Below are positions 1-9,640 of a DNA stretch of 64,000 nt, piece after piece. Made by a program: the position numbers and the translations under genes. The DNA comes from Sphingosinicella xenopeptidilytica. Lineage in GTDB: Bacteria > Pseudomonadota > Alphaproteobacteria > Sphingomonadales > Sphingomonadaceae. The DNA lies in NCBI RefSeq assembly GCF_042676985.1, contig NZ_JBHTIK010000015.1, forward strand, positions 372,001-436,000. The letters are read 5' to 3'. Each line of letters starts with the position of its first letter. The stretch's first letter is position 1. The notes beneath the pieces were generated by a model. The model saw only the letters and a program-made list of their open reading frames with translations. It did not search any database and was not told where the DNA came from.

Positions 1-989
1 GCGGTGACGAGGCCGTAGACGGGGCCCGCCGCCATAGCCGCAATGCCGAGCGCTGCCGCGACGAAAGCCGCGCGCCGTGCGGACGGCGTTGGCGGTGTGG
101 GCTGCAGCCGCGCCGGGTCGAACGCCGGGTCGTCGACCGGACGGTCGAAGAAGCGCCAGCCGACCGCGACCAGCAGGAACATGACGATCGCGAAGAAGAT
201 CCAGCCGTAGATGATGTGGTCCACCCCGGCGGCGAAGCCCGGCGTCGTCAGGTGCGAAATGTAGATCGTGCCGAACGCGCGGATGCCGTTCGCGATGATC
301 GACAGCGCGATCGCCGAAAGCACGAACAGGATGCGCCGTGTCCAGCTCTTGAAGCAGAGGTTGGCGACAAGCACGCTGAAAGCGATCATCGCGATCAGGA
401 AGCGCACGCCGGAGCACGCCTCGGCGACTTCGAAATTGCCGTTGGGGATGGCGATGAACACGCCGTCGATGAAGGCGGGAATGCCCGACCATTCGAGGAG
501 CTTGATGCAGATCGCCGCCGTCACCGTCTGCAGGATCGGCACGAGCTGCTCGCCCGCCGGGATCATGAACAGCGCGAAGAACAGCACGAACGCGAGCCCG
601 CGCGACACCGTGAGCCCGAACACGAGCGGCACGCTGACGATAAGGAGCCCGACGACCGCCGTATGGCGCAGCAACGCGACGCCCGAGGCTTCGCCCACCA
701 ACCAGCCCGCGCCGCCGATCACCATCAGGATCGCCGCCGGATACCATGGCTTCGGCGTCAGCGCGGAAAGCTCGCTGCGGCGCTGCCACACCAGATAGGC
801 GAGGATCGGCGGGATGAGCAGGCAGTGACCGAACGTGTCGGTGTTCCACCAAAGGTTGAAGATGTGCGCGACGTCCTTGTGAAGCAGCAGCAGGATCGTC
901 GCGGCCACGACCGCCCACGCGATGATCGCTGTGCGCCATCCCTTTCCGTCTGCCGCCGTCCTGGCTTCGAACTCGCTCATATCGTTCAT
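1..989 (-). CDS. xrtA: Exosortase A (XrtA), C-terminus cut by window edge
   Basis: Integral membrane cysteine protease that recognises PEP-CTERM tails and is thought to cleave and transfer them during export. Seen: at least 329 residues with many membrane segments, the catalytic Cys context EACSGVRF and the Arg motif NGIRAFG, both hallmarks of the exosortase family. The ATG at 989 overlaps the stop of the upstream glycosyltransferase (ATGA), so the two are translationally coupled. The reading frame is open to base 1; in XrtA proteins of this type an EpsI-like domain usually follows, and the last visible residues fit the start of that part. It is the last visible gene of the minus-strand exopolysaccharide operon. 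Confidence 0.95.
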   Translation of the reverse strand, partial: MNDMSEFEARTAADGKGWRTAIIAWAVVAATILLLLHKDVAHIFNLWWNTDTFGHCLLIPPILAYLVWQRRSELSALTPKPWYPAAILMVIGGAGWLVGEASGVALLRHTAVVGLLIVSVPLVFGLTVSRGLAFVLFFALFMIPAGEQLVPILQTVTAAICIKLLEWSGIPAFIDGVFIAIPNGNFEVAEACSGVRFLIAMIAFSVLVANLCFKSWTRRILFVLSAIALSIIANGIRAFGTIYISHLTTPGFAAGVDHIIYGWIFFAIVMFLLVAVGWRFFDRPVDDPAFDPARLQPTPPTPSARRAAFVAAALGIAAMAAGPVYGLVT

Positions 990-2218
990 GCCGCTTCCAC
1001 TTTCGAGTCTGCCGCACCGAGGCCGAGCCAGGCATCGAGCTTCGCGAGCTGCGCGGCCCATGCGTAGCGGCTTTCGACCTGCCGCCGTCCGCTTTCGGCG
1101 AGGCGCGCGCCGAGCGCGGGGTCATCCAGCACGGCGCAAACACCCGCAGCGAAGGCTTCCACATCATCGCGTACGAGGAGATCGCGTTCCGGTTCGGCGT
1201 CAATGCCGGACCATGCCGCCTCGGTGGCCACTACGGGCCGTGCCATTGCCATCGCTTCCAGCACCTTGTTCTGCACGCCGCGCGCGATGCGGATCGGCGC
1301 AACCGCCACGTCCGCCGCTGCGACATAGGGCCGAACATCGGGCACACGTCCCGTCACGACGATGCCTTCCCGGCTGCCGAGCGCCTGAACCTCCGGTGTC
1401 GGCTTGCCGCCGACAATGAAGAAGCGCGCCTGCGGATAGCGCTTGCGGACAAGCGGCAGGATCGCGTCGGCGAACCAGCAGACGGCATCGGCGTTGGGCC
1501 GGTAATCCATCGCGCCCGTGAACACGAGCTTTGGTCCGGCGTCGTCGCCAAGCGGCGCGAAGTCGACACCGGGCGCGAAGTAATCGAGATCGACGCCGTT
1601 GTGCAGCGTATCGACCGTGTGCGCATAAGACCCGGCGATCCGCTTGAACATCGCGGTTTCAGCATCGGAGACGAACAGGCTGACGTCGACATGACGCGCC
1701 ACCTGCTTCTCGAACGCCTGGAGCAGCTTCGCCTCGCGCGCATAAAGCCAAGATTTCGGCCAGCGGCTTTCCTTTGCGTACTGAGCGAACTTGTCTGAAT
1801 CGATATCGACGAAATCCATCACCAGACGCCGCTCCTGCGACGTATGGCCGAGCGCATAGGGCGCCATTTGGCTCGAAAACACGAACATGCGGTCGATGTC
1901 GTTGTGCTTCACCCGGTCCCACACCCAGCGTTTCATCGCGCGGTCATCGAACAGCGCGATGCTCAGAGCCTCGCCCTTGCGCCAGCCCGCCCACGCGCGC
2001 TTCAGCCGATCCTTCGGGTCCATCGGGATCAGCTTCACCGATTTGCAGACGCTCGCCAGGAAATCGGCGTGCTTCATATCTTCGGGATCGTCCACGAACG
2101 CCCCGAGGTGCACGGGCACGCGCTCCGCAACATATTTCAGGATGTTCCACGACCGAATCTTGTCGCCCTTGTCGGGCGGATACGGGATGCGGTGCGCAAG
2201 GAACAGAAGGTCGCCCAT
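986..2218 (-). CDS. Glycosyltransferase of the XrtA/PEP-CTERM system (TIGR03087 type)
   Basis: Predicted cytoplasmic GT-B sugar transferase of 410 aa that adds a sugar to the exopolysaccharide repeat unit. The N-terminus reads FLAHRIPYPPDKGDKIRSW, typical of the exosortase-associated group, and the C-terminal half holds a Glycos_transf_1 nucleotide-sugar region (LVFTGAMDYRPN, VLEAMAMARPVVAT). A longer reading to 2266 exists, but the ATG at 2218 matches the family start and lies 4 bp after the FemAB stop. Donor and acceptor sugars cannot be read from sequence. Confidence 0.9.
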   Translation of the reverse strand: MGDLLFLAHRIPYPPDKGDKIRSWNILKYVAERVPVHLGAFVDDPEDMKHADFLASVCKSVKLIPMDPKDRLKRAWAGWRKGEALSIALFDDRAMKRWVWDRVKHNDIDRMFVFSSQMAPYALGHTSQERRLVMDFVDIDSDKFAQYAKESRWPKSWLYAREAKLLQAFEKQVARHVDVSLFVSDAETAMFKRIAGSYAHTVDTLHNGVDLDYFAPGVDFAPLGDDAGPKLVFTGAMDYRPNADAVCWFADAILPLVRKRYPQARFFIVGGKPTPEVQALGSREGIVVTGRVPDVRPYVAAADVAVAPIRIARGVQNKVLEAMAMARPVVATEAAWSGIDAEPERDLLVRDDVEAFAAGVCAVLDDPALGARLAESGRRQVESRYAWAAQLAKLDAWLGLGAADSKVEAA

Positions 2219-2222
2219 CGTC

Positions 2223-3275
2223 TTACCCCAGCGACCGCGCAACGAGCGGCCCCATGCGGTTCGCAAGCCACAGCGGCAGGCGGCTCCACACCTCGGTCAT
2301 CAGCTTGTACTTGGGGTTGTTCGGATTGACATCGGGCATCGTACGCCCCTCCGCCAGCCGGTATTCGTAGACGAGCGGCTGCGGCTCGAAGCCCCAGTTC
2401 TTCTTGAACGCGAACGCGCCCGTATCGTACTTCGAACGCCCGAAATCGAACGCCCGCCGCCCGCGCGCCACGGCGTGCTCCATCAGCATCCAGTACATGT
2501 GATCGTTGGCGCGCAGCGCCCGCGCCGCCGCCGTCCCGCCGCCATAATAGGGATAGACAGTGTTCGCATCGTACACCGAGAGCACCGACGCGACCGGCAC
2601 GTCCTGATGGTAGACGGTGAGAATGTCGGCATCCTCGCCGAAATGCCGGACGATCTCGGCGAACAGCCGCGCCGGAAACACCGGCGTACCGAGGTTGCGG
2701 ACACTTTCCGAATACACGGCAAAATGGTCGCGCAGCGCTTTTTCATCCGAAGCTACGCGCACGCTCAGGTCCATCGTCAGCGAGCGTCGCACCTCGGCGC
2801 GCTGCTTCCGCGGAATGGCCTTCAAATTCGCCTCGCTGTCAGCGTCGAGTGGGCGCGCGAAGTTCGCATAGGTCTCCGCCTTCGCCGCCCAGTCCGGATG
2901 CAGCGCCTCGGTGCCGCGATATTCGAGCACGCCGATGTTCGCCGCCTCGGCGATCCCCCACGCCGCCTTGTCGAGCGCCGCAAGCGCGCGCGGATCGGCC
3001 GCGAGCGGCCCGCCGCGCACGGCGAAAGCGTTGGAGATCAGCGCCGATCCGAACAGGCCGGACTTCAGCGCGATCAGCGGCAGCACCGCGTCGCCCGCCA
3101 TCAGGTAGTGCGGCGTATGGCCGAGCGCGTCGCGGATCGCCCTGCCCCATGCCGTGCGATGGAACGGGGTCGCACCCGGATGCTTGAGGACGGCGGCATC
3201 GAACGCCGACGACGCCCCGGCGTCGTCGAGGTCGATCTCTGTGACTGTCGGCGCGATCGGGCTTTCCGCGTTCAT
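2223..3275 (-). CDS. FemAB-related protein, XrtA system-associated
   Basis: A 350-aa GNAT-fold protein of the FemAB-like/acetyltransferase_6 group found in XrtA loci (TIGR03019 type). FemAB proteins transfer aminoacyl groups; in the exopolysaccharide setting it may decorate a sugar, but this is inference. Visible family features include HRTAWGRAIRDALGHTPHY near the N-terminus and a C-terminal FDFGRSKYDTGAFAFKKNWG segment that is strongly conserved in this group. The start at 3275 overlaps the stop of the deacetylase by ATGA; longer in-frame sequence upstream is antisense to that gene and was not used. Confidence 0.9.
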   Translation of the reverse strand: MNAESPIAPTVTEIDLDDAGASSAFDAAVLKHPGATPFHRTAWGRAIRDALGHTPHYLMAGDAVLPLIALKSGLFGSALISNAFAVRGGPLAADPRALAALDKAAWGIAEAANIGVLEYRGTEALHPDWAAKAETYANFARPLDADSEANLKAIPRKQRAEVRRSLTMDLSVRVASDEKALRDHFAVYSESVRNLGTPVFPARLFAEIVRHFGEDADILTVYHQDVPVASVLSVYDANTVYPYYGGGTAAARALRANDHMYWMLMEHAVARGRRAFDFGRSKYDTGAFAFKKNWGFEPQPLVYEYRLAEGRTMPDVNPNNPKYKLMTEVWSRLPLWLANRMGPLVARSLG

Positions 3276-4150
3276 GCCGCCGCCTTCAGCGTCTCGCGGC
3301 CGAGAAACACGCGGTCCATGCGGTCCCAGCGGAAGCGGTCCAGCAGGCGCGCGAGTTTCGCCTCCATCACGTCGAGGTTCGTATAGTGGCGGATGCGCGA
3401 TTTGAGCGGCGCGCCCGGCACCACGGGCTGCTCGGGGTCGATCTCCCACGGGTGGAAGTAGAACACCGTTGACTGCCCTTCCACGCGGTTCACACGGTCG
3501 ATCGCCCATTCGGAAAGACCGTAAGGCAGCAACCGGAAGAAGCCACCGCCGCCGCACGCCATGCGACGTCCCGCATACTCCACCGTCGTCACCGGCACCT
3601 CGACCATATCCGAACCCACGACCGGCGTGTGCGGAAAGCGCGGCGCTTCCGGCCAGCCGTAGTGATCGTGCCGGATCGGCGCGACCGACGAGCTGTACGC
3701 GTAACCTTCCTCGGCGAGCACCTCGAGCGCCCAGCGATTACCGCTGCCGATCGAAAAGCTTGGCGCGCGGTAGCCCTTTACCTCGGCGCCTGCAGCATCC
3801 TCGATCAGCGCGCGCGCCTTGCGGATGTCCGCCCGGAAGCTCTCCGGCGTGAAGGTGTGCACCCGGTCATGCGCATAACCGTGGTTGGCGATCTCGTGGC
3901 CATTTTCCACGATCCGGCGCATCAGCGCCGATTCGCGCTCCGCAACCCAGCCAAGCGTGAAGAACGTCGCCGACACGCCTTTGTCGGCGAAGAGTTCAAG
4001 CGCACGTTCGGTGTTCCGGACGACGCGGCTATCCCAGCGCGGCCAGTCCTCGCGGCGAATCGTCGTTTCGAAGGCACCAACCTGGAAGTGTTCTTCCACG
4101 TCGACCGACATCGCATTGCAGACGCCGCGGTTCGCCACCGCGCCGCTCAT
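3272..4150 (-). CDS. Polysaccharide deacetylase, XrtA system-associated
   Basis: NodB-type carbohydrate esterase 4 family deacetylase of 292 aa (TIGR03006/DUF3473 type). The metal-binding set is visible: the first Asp in MSVDVEEHFQ, the His pair in HEIANHGYAHDRVH, and YRAPSFSIG. A C-terminal DUF3473-like part follows (TVFYFHPWEIDPEQP). It probably removes acetyl groups from the growing or exported glycan. No signal peptide is seen, so the site of action is uncertain. Its start at 4150 overlaps the stop of the ATPase gene (ATGA). Confidence 0.92.
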   Translation of the reverse strand: MSGAVANRGVCNAMSVDVEEHFQVGAFETTIRREDWPRWDSRVVRNTERALELFADKGVSATFFTLGWVAERESALMRRIVENGHEIANHGYAHDRVHTFTPESFRADIRKARALIEDAAGAEVKGYRAPSFSIGSGNRWALEVLAEEGYAYSSSVAPIRHDHYGWPEAPRFPHTPVVGSDMVEVPVTTVEYAGRRMACGGGGFFRLLPYGLSEWAIDRVNRVEGQSTVFYFHPWEIDPEQPVVPGAPLKSRIRHYTNLDVMEAKLARLLDRFRWDRMDRVFLGRETLKAAA

Positions 4151-5226
4151 GCGCTTCGACTGACGCCGTAGGGTCCGCGCTCGACCTCGTTCTGCTCGAC
4201 GAGGTCGGAGAGAATCCGAAGCACTTGCCGAAGGTTACGGTCGTTTTCTGAAGCATAATGTTCAAGACGATCGATTCGTGCGAAAAGACGATCGTCGAGC
4301 GCTGCGGCAGCACCGCCGCCCATGCCAGCCACCGGCTGCATCTGCTGTACCGCAGGCAGCGCAGCCAGCGAGCCACTGTTGGGCTGAATGATCTTTTCGC
4401 GGTCGCGGGGTGCGTTGTCGCGCTGCAGATCGTCGGTCACCTCGCGCACGATCGATTCGTCGATTTCGTGCTTCTCTTCGAGCGCACCGAACAGCAGCAC
4501 GCGCGCGCACAGGTTGTTCAGCTTGCGCGGAACGCCGCCCGAATAGTCGAAAAGCGCGTCGTAAGCGTCTTCGGTGAAGGTCGGGTCGCCGGCCCAGCCG
4601 CACAGCGCCAGCCGGTTCTCGACATAGGCCGGAATTTCGTCACGGCGCATCGGCTCCAGATGGTGGGAGGCGATCACGCGCTGGCGAAGCTGTTCCAGTT
4701 CCGAGGAATTTGCGAGTTTCTCGCGGAATTCCGGCTGGCCGAGCAGGATCGTCTGGCTGAGCGGCTGCGCGCCGGCGCTGAAGTTCGAAAGCATCCGAAG
4801 CTGTTCGAGCGACCCGATCGGCAGGTTCTGCGCCTCGTCGACGATCAGCAGCACGCGGCGGCCCTGCTGATGCTGCACGCGCAGGAAGTTCTCGATGCGC
4901 GTCAGCAGCGTCGCGACATCCAGGTTCTCGGCGTTGATGCCAAGACCCGTAGCGATCATCTTGAGAAGATTGTCGGCATCCACCAGCGACGTGACGATGT
5001 TCGCGACCACGAGCTTCGAACGATCGATCGTCTGCAGCAGGCGGCCAACAAGCGTCGTTTTGCCCGCACCGACATCACCGGTGATGATGATGAAGCCCTC
5101 GCCCTGGCCAAGGCCGTAGGTGAGATATGCCATCGCCTTCCGGTGCGTCTGCGTGTCGACGTAGAAGCGCGGATCAGGCGTCAGCTGGAACGGGCGTCCG
5201 TTCAGATTGTAGAACTCGGTGTACAT
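4147..5226 (-). CDS. ExeA-like ATPase, XrtA system-associated
   Basis: AAA ATPase of 359 aa of the general-secretion ExeA/GspA type found in XrtA loci (TIGR03015). Walker A is GDVGAGKTT at residues 50-58 and Walker B is RRVLLIVDEAQNL. The N-terminus MYTEFYNLNGRPFQLTPDP is diagnostic of the group. The C-terminal 80 residues are Gln/Arg-rich and probably coiled. It likely powers or regulates polysaccharide or PEP-CTERM protein export, though the exact role in exosortase loci is not established. Seventy-one bases separate it from the outer-membrane protein gene upstream. Confidence 0.92.
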   Translation of the reverse strand: MYTEFYNLNGRPFQLTPDPRFYVDTQTHRKAMAYLTYGLGQGEGFIIITGDVGAGKTTLVGRLLQTIDRSKLVVANIVTSLVDADNLLKMIATGLGINAENLDVATLLTRIENFLRVQHQQGRRVLLIVDEAQNLPIGSLEQLRMLSNFSAGAQPLSQTILLGQPEFREKLANSSELEQLRQRVIASHHLEPMRRDEIPAYVENRLALCGWAGDPTFTEDAYDALFDYSGGVPRKLNNLCARVLLFGALEEKHEIDESIVREVTDDLQRDNAPRDREKIIQPNSGSLAALPAVQQMQPVAGMGGGAAAALDDRLFARIDRLEHYASENDRNLRQVLRILSDLVEQNEVERGPYGVSRSA

Positions 5227-5297
5227 GCTCTTGCCTGTGTTCCTTGAAAACGCCCCTCAGCTTACCCCGAAGTCGTGACGTTTCAGTCAATCCGCCG

Positions 5298-6989
5298 TCA
5301 GAAATTATATCTCACACCTACGGATGCCGTGACGGTTGACGAATCCTGGCGTGTTTCCGTGATGCGGTGCGTCCCATAAAGTGAGGCATTGCCGCTCAGA
5401 TTCTTGCTCAACCGGCGCGAATACTGCGTGCCGAGCGTGAGCTGCGTGTCCTTGCGCTGGGCCGAGAGCGCATAGCTGTTGCGTGCGAGCAGCGCATCAA
5501 AGCCAAGTGACTGGAGTTCGCCAAGTCGAAGCACAACACGTCCGCGCGTACCGAAGGACACATCGTTGCCAAAGAGACTGGTGGGAAGCTCCACCTCGGT
5601 CGGTGCCTGCAACTGCTGCGAATCCACATAACGACGTTTGTCGTAGTAGACCGTCGCCGACCAGGTCAGCGCCTCAAGCTTGCGGGACACCATCAGAAGC
5701 CCACGATCCGATTTGAAGGTCGCGGGCGTCAGCGACTGCGTGAAACCGCCAAGGCAACCGCCATCATCGGATTCCGGATCGACGCCAATGATGCAGAAGG
5801 GAACGCCAAGCTGATCAAGCCCCCCAACGCGAACCACGTTGTACGGAATGCCGTTGAAAGACTGTGTCAGCAGGCGACTGAAGCTGTTCAGCGTCTGCTG
5901 GAAGTTGGCGCGAACCGACATGCCGTTCCGCGAGCGGTGGTTGAAATCGAGGAAGAAGTTCGCGGAGCCATAGCGTTCACCAGCCCGGAATTCGAACGAT
6001 GTCCGACGTGATGGCGTGTAGCGGAAACCTCCGTTCCAGTAGACACCGCTGAAATCATAGGCCGTGCGGCGCGGCATCGTCGGGTCGATCTGAAAGTGCC
6101 CGTCGTCATCGAGATCGGGCAGTCCGGTCTCTTCATCAAAAAGGATGGAATCCTGGGTATTTTCAATATCTTCGTAGCCACCGCTGCCAATGAGCTCGAG
6201 CTTGCGGGAGATGCGGAAACTCAGTTCGCCACCCGCGCTATAGCCGCGGTACTTCTGATTGAGCTGATCGACATCCTCGTGTGTGCCCTGCGCATTCAGC
6301 GACCAGTTGATGGTGTTGGTCGCTCGCGTGGACGCAAGCGCCAAGCTCGCCGTCTGTGAAATGGAATCGCTCAGCCGCGATCCGATACCGTCGCTGGGAT
6401 CAAGGCCGATGCTGCCGGGGTTGGTAAGACCCTCGCGCGGCGAGTCAGCAGATACGGCGCCCAGGCGATAGCGCCCCTGGAACGTCGCGAAGTCACCGAT
6501 GCGCTGCTGGATGCTCGGCTCTACGTAACCCGAAAAAACCTGCGTCTGGTTACCGCTCTCATCATCGGGGTTGATCGCATTGAAGCCGCGCATGTCGGTT
6601 GCGTATTGCGACGCCGTACCCCCAGCGTTGAGCAGCAGGAAGTCGTCGATCAGCTCCGCACGCACGTTGGCGTTCGCGCTGTGACGATTTTTCTGGCTGA
6701 TATTCCCGAATTCCTCGAACCGGCGCATATAGCGATAGCTGATATTGCCATCGACGCGATTGGTATCGAGTAGGGCAGCAAAGCCCGCGCCGGCTTCCAG
6801 CCATCCCCGCGCATCGCGGGTCGAGCCATCCGACATCACCTGCCGGAGCGACACGAAGGGATTGACCTCGACGTCGGCATACGCACACGACGGCACCATC
6901 GCCGTCAACATGGACACGACCACGCCTGTGGCTGCGAGCGTACGGCAGCGGCCTGTCTCCCGGCTCCTGCCGTTCATCGTCGCGCCCAT
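5298..6989 (-). CDS. Outer-membrane beta-barrel protein, XrtA system-associated (TIGR03016 type)
   Basis: Secreted protein of about 563 aa with an N-terminal signal (TLAATGVVVSMLTAMVPSC followed by AYA-D). The body is rich in alternating aromatic/polar strands and ends in a barrel-like C-terminal strand, VTASVGVRYNF. It is the expected outer-membrane component of XrtA-type exopolysaccharide loci and may form the polymer exit barrel; that role is inferred. The ATG at 6989 has a GGAAG site five bases upstream and lies one base after the kinase stop. An ATG at 6977 is an alternative. Confidence 0.88.
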   Translation of the reverse strand: MGATMNGRSRETGRCRTLAATGVVVSMLTAMVPSCAYADVEVNPFVSLRQVMSDGSTRDARGWLEAGAGFAALLDTNRVDGNISYRYMRRFEEFGNISQKNRHSANANVRAELIDDFLLLNAGGTASQYATDMRGFNAINPDDESGNQTQVFSGYVEPSIQQRIGDFATFQGRYRLGAVSADSPREGLTNPGSIGLDPSDGIGSRLSDSISQTASLALASTRATNTINWSLNAQGTHEDVDQLNQKYRGYSAGGELSFRISRKLELIGSGGYEDIENTQDSILFDEETGLPDLDDDGHFQIDPTMPRRTAYDFSGVYWNGGFRYTPSRRTSFEFRAGERYGSANFFLDFNHRSRNGMSVRANFQQTLNSFSRLLTQSFNGIPYNVVRVGGLDQLGVPFCIIGVDPESDDGGCLGGFTQSLTPATFKSDRGLLMVSRKLEALTWSATVYYDKRRYVDSQQLQAPTEVELPTSLFGNDVSFGTRGRVVLRLGELQSLGFDALLARNSYALSAQRKDTQLTLGTQYSRRLSKNLSGNASLYGTHRITETRQDSSTVTASVGVRYNF

Positions 6990-6990
6990 G

Positions 6991-7986
6991 TCAGCTTCCA
7001 TAGCCGTAATAGGTCCCGAAGCGCCTGCCGACACCGGCATAGCGCACCTTGTTGAGCAGCATCTGCACGTGCTCACAGCCATTCATCATCGAAAGACCGT
7101 CGCGAAGCTCGGTCTCGCGCGTGTTTTCGGCTTCGACCACGAACATCACCTGGCCCACGTGCATCGCGAGCACCGAGGCGGCGGATGATGCCAGCGCGGG
7201 CGGGGAATCGAAGATCACGATGCGGTCGCTGTAGCGCTTGGCGATTTCCTCGACCATGTCGCCCATGCGTTCCGACGCGAGCAGTTCGGTCGTCAGGTTG
7301 TGCTGGCGCCCGGCGGGCAGCACCGAGAGATTCTCGATGTTGGTGCGAATGAGGCAATCCGAAAGGTCGAGCGTCGGGTCTGCGATCACGTCGATCAGGC
7401 CCTTGCCGCCTTCAAGGCCAAGCGTCGAGAGAATCTCGGGCTTCGCGAAGTCGGCATCGACGAGCAGAACGGTGAGATCGCGTTCTGAGGCGATCGAAAG
7501 CGCAAGGTTCGTCGCGCAGAACGTCTTGCCCTCGTTCGGCTGCGCCGAGCACACGAGAATGAGGTTACCGTTGCGGATCTCGTTCTCGCCGCGTGCCATG
7601 GCGTTGATAAGGAGCTGCCGCTTCACGATACGGAACTCTTCCGCGGTGGCCGTTGCGGGTGCATCGGGCACCACGTAGCCGAGATCGCGGAGTTCAGCGA
7701 GATCGATAACGCCGCGGCGGCTGGTGCGATTGCTGTCGTCCGCGGGCAGGTGCACCACGGGCGTTTCCGGCGTTGCGAACTGCGGCTGCGGGGCCGGCGC
7801 CGCCGCGGCAGGGGCCACCGGCGCAGGCGCGCGCGGCGTAGGAGCAGGGGCTGGCGCGGGAGCCGCCGCCGGCGTCACCGTGGAACGTGGCGCCGCGGGT
7901 TTCGCAGGCACACCCTGATCAAGCCGTCCGGCGGCCCGCTCAAGCAGCGAGGCGCGCGGCGTTCCGGACGGTTTCTCTTCACTCAT
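6991..7986 (-). CDS. Tyrosine-protein autokinase, XrtA system-associated
   Basis: Cytoplasmic BY-kinase of about 331 aa (TIGR03018 type) that pairs with the chain-length protein encoded just upstream to control polymer length. Seen: a Pro/Ala-rich linker at about residues 30-75, Walker A in SAQPNEGKTFCATNLA, Walker A-prime VLLVDADF, Walker B IVIFDSPPAL, and a C-terminal tyrosine cluster (RRFGTYYGYGS) suited to autophosphorylation. GGAAGG lies eight bases before the ATG at 7986. An ATG at 7992 and a longer start at 8004 are possible. Confidence 0.92.
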   Translation of the reverse strand: MSEEKPSGTPRASLLERAAGRLDQGVPAKPAAPRSTVTPAAAPAPAPAPTPRAPAPVAPAAAAPAPQPQFATPETPVVHLPADDSNRTSRRGVIDLAELRDLGYVVPDAPATATAEEFRIVKRQLLINAMARGENEIRNGNLILVCSAQPNEGKTFCATNLALSIASERDLTVLLVDADFAKPEILSTLGLEGGKGLIDVIADPTLDLSDCLIRTNIENLSVLPAGRQHNLTTELLASERMGDMVEEIAKRYSDRIVIFDSPPALASSAASVLAMHVGQVMFVVEAENTRETELRDGLSMMNGCEHVQMLLNKVRYAGVGRRFGTYYGYGS

Positions 7987-8024
7987 CTTCATTACCTTCC
8001 GCACACACAGCCAGGGCCAGGGCG

Positions 8025-9569
8025 TTAAACGAGTTCATACAGCAGCAGGGCAAGATAGATCACGATGAGCCCAAGGCTGAGCACGCCGAACCCCCACAGC
8101 CACACCCTGTTCTGGGCGCGCTGGTTGTCCGAAACGATCTCCGTGACCGAACCCAGCACCGGATAGTCGAAGCGCTTTTCGAGCTGTGCCGCCGTGATGT
8201 AAGTCGTGTGCAGCTGGCTCAGCAGGAACGAGAGCGCGGCCCCAGCACCGAGCCCGACCAGCAGCACCAGGCTGAGGTAGAGCGGACGGTTCGGCGCGAT
8301 CGGCTCGCGCGGCTGCGAGGGCGGATCGACGACGCGGAACTTCACCTGCTGCGTCTTGGTCTCGACATCGCTCCTGAGGCGGATTTCCTCACGCGATTTC
8401 AGCAGCTGGTTGTACTGCGACTGCAGCACTTCATAATCGCGGTTCAGCTTGGATTGCTCGGCAACGATGCCGGGCTGCTGGACCTGCCGTGACGACATCT
8501 GGGAAATTGCGTTCTGAAGTTGCGCGCGCCGGGCTTCCAGCGCCGCGACGGCGGACTGGCGCTCGAAAACCATGCTTCTGAGATTGACGTAGACCGGGTT
8601 CGCCTGCGCGGCCTGCTGGCGAAGCGCGGGGTCTTTCGCCTCACGGGCCGCCTGCTGCTCAAGACGGCGCACCTGCGCCTTCGTGGCAACCACGTCGGGG
8701 TGCTGATCGGTCCAGCCGCGCGCATACATGTCGCTGAGGCTGCGGCCCAGCGCCGCGATCTGCTGCTGCGTCGGGCTGGCGCCCATCGAGGAGCTTTCGA
8801 TCACGAACGACGGCGCATTGATGGTTGAAGGCGTTCCGCCGATCTGGCGCTGCAAGGCCTGAAGCGAGTTCCGTGCCTGCGCGAGCTCGATCTCGACATT
8901 GTCCAGATTGTTGCGCGACTGCGACAGCCGCGTCGAGATATTGCCCTCGCCCGGGAGCATTCCGAGGTATTTCTCCTCAAACTCCGCCTTGCGACGCTCG
9001 GCCTGTTCAAGCTGGCGTTCGCGCTCGGCCAGCTGATCCTCGAAGAAGCGGATCGCCTCGTTGATATCGTCGCGGTCGGACGCGACATTCTCTTCCATGA
9101 AGATTTGGATGAGGTTGTCGACGACGCGCCGCGCGAGATTGGCGTTCTGGGCGTTGCTGCGGTCGGGATCATCCGATTTGTAGACGATGGTGAACAGGTC
9201 GGCCTGCTGGCTCTGCACCGAGATGTTGTTCGTCATCCGCTCGATGAGCGCATCCAGTTCCTTGTCGTTTTCTAGACCGACATCAAGTTCGGTGCGGCGA
9301 ACGACCTTCTCCATGTTCACGCGCGACGTCAGCGTGCGTCGAACGACGTCCACCTGTCGCAGCATGTTCGCGCCCTGATAGCCGAGCTTTTCCGGGATCA
9401 GCGATGCCCAGTCGACATAGACGCGGGCGCGCGATTCATAGGCATTGGGGATCGTTGCCACGAACACCCAGCCTATGAGGCAAACGGCCCACATCAGCGC
9501 AAGCCCGTACCAGCGCTTGCGCCAGACCCCATAAAGGGTCGTCATCACTTCTTCCTGGATCGAATTCAT
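8025..9569 (-). CDS. Wzz-type polysaccharide chain-length determinant, XrtA system
   Basis: Inner-membrane polysaccharide co-polymerase of 514 aa (TIGR03007 type). One transmembrane helix at about residues 20-40 (WYGLALMWAVCLIGWVFVAT) precedes a large periplasmic region with long coiled coils (ERERQLEQAERRKAEFEEKY; AALEARRAQLQNAISQ). A Pro-rich Wzz motif (VDPPSQPREPIAPNRPL) and two C-terminal membrane segments follow. It partners the separate tyrosine kinase gene downstream. The ATG at 9569 (MNSIQEEV) is preferred over a TTG at 9596. Confidence 0.92.
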   Translation of the reverse strand: MNSIQEEVMTTLYGVWRKRWYGLALMWAVCLIGWVFVATIPNAYESRARVYVDWASLIPEKLGYQGANMLRQVDVVRRTLTSRVNMEKVVRRTELDVGLENDKELDALIERMTNNISVQSQQADLFTIVYKSDDPDRSNAQNANLARRVVDNLIQIFMEENVASDRDDINEAIRFFEDQLAERERQLEQAERRKAEFEEKYLGMLPGEGNISTRLSQSRNNLDNVEIELAQARNSLQALQRQIGGTPSTINAPSFVIESSSMGASPTQQQIAALGRSLSDMYARGWTDQHPDVVATKAQVRRLEQQAAREAKDPALRQQAAQANPVYVNLRSMVFERQSAVAALEARRAQLQNAISQMSSRQVQQPGIVAEQSKLNRDYEVLQSQYNQLLKSREEIRLRSDVETKTQQVKFRVVDPPSQPREPIAPNRPLYLSLVLLVGLGAGAALSFLLSQLHTTYITAAQLEKRFDYPVLGSVTEIVSDNQRAQNRVWLWGFGVLSLGLIVIYLALLLYELV

Positions 9570-9640
9570 GGCTTTCGCGGACCGCCTGCCTGACAAGGAT
9601 GAATGGCCTGGGGCCGATCTCCGTACCTATTCCGGAAAGC

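Noticed and set aside
1887..3386. A 499-residue plus-strand frame in the exosortase operon
   Set aside because: Runs opposite two coupled family-matched genes (glycosyltransferase and FemAB-like) and shows no domain.
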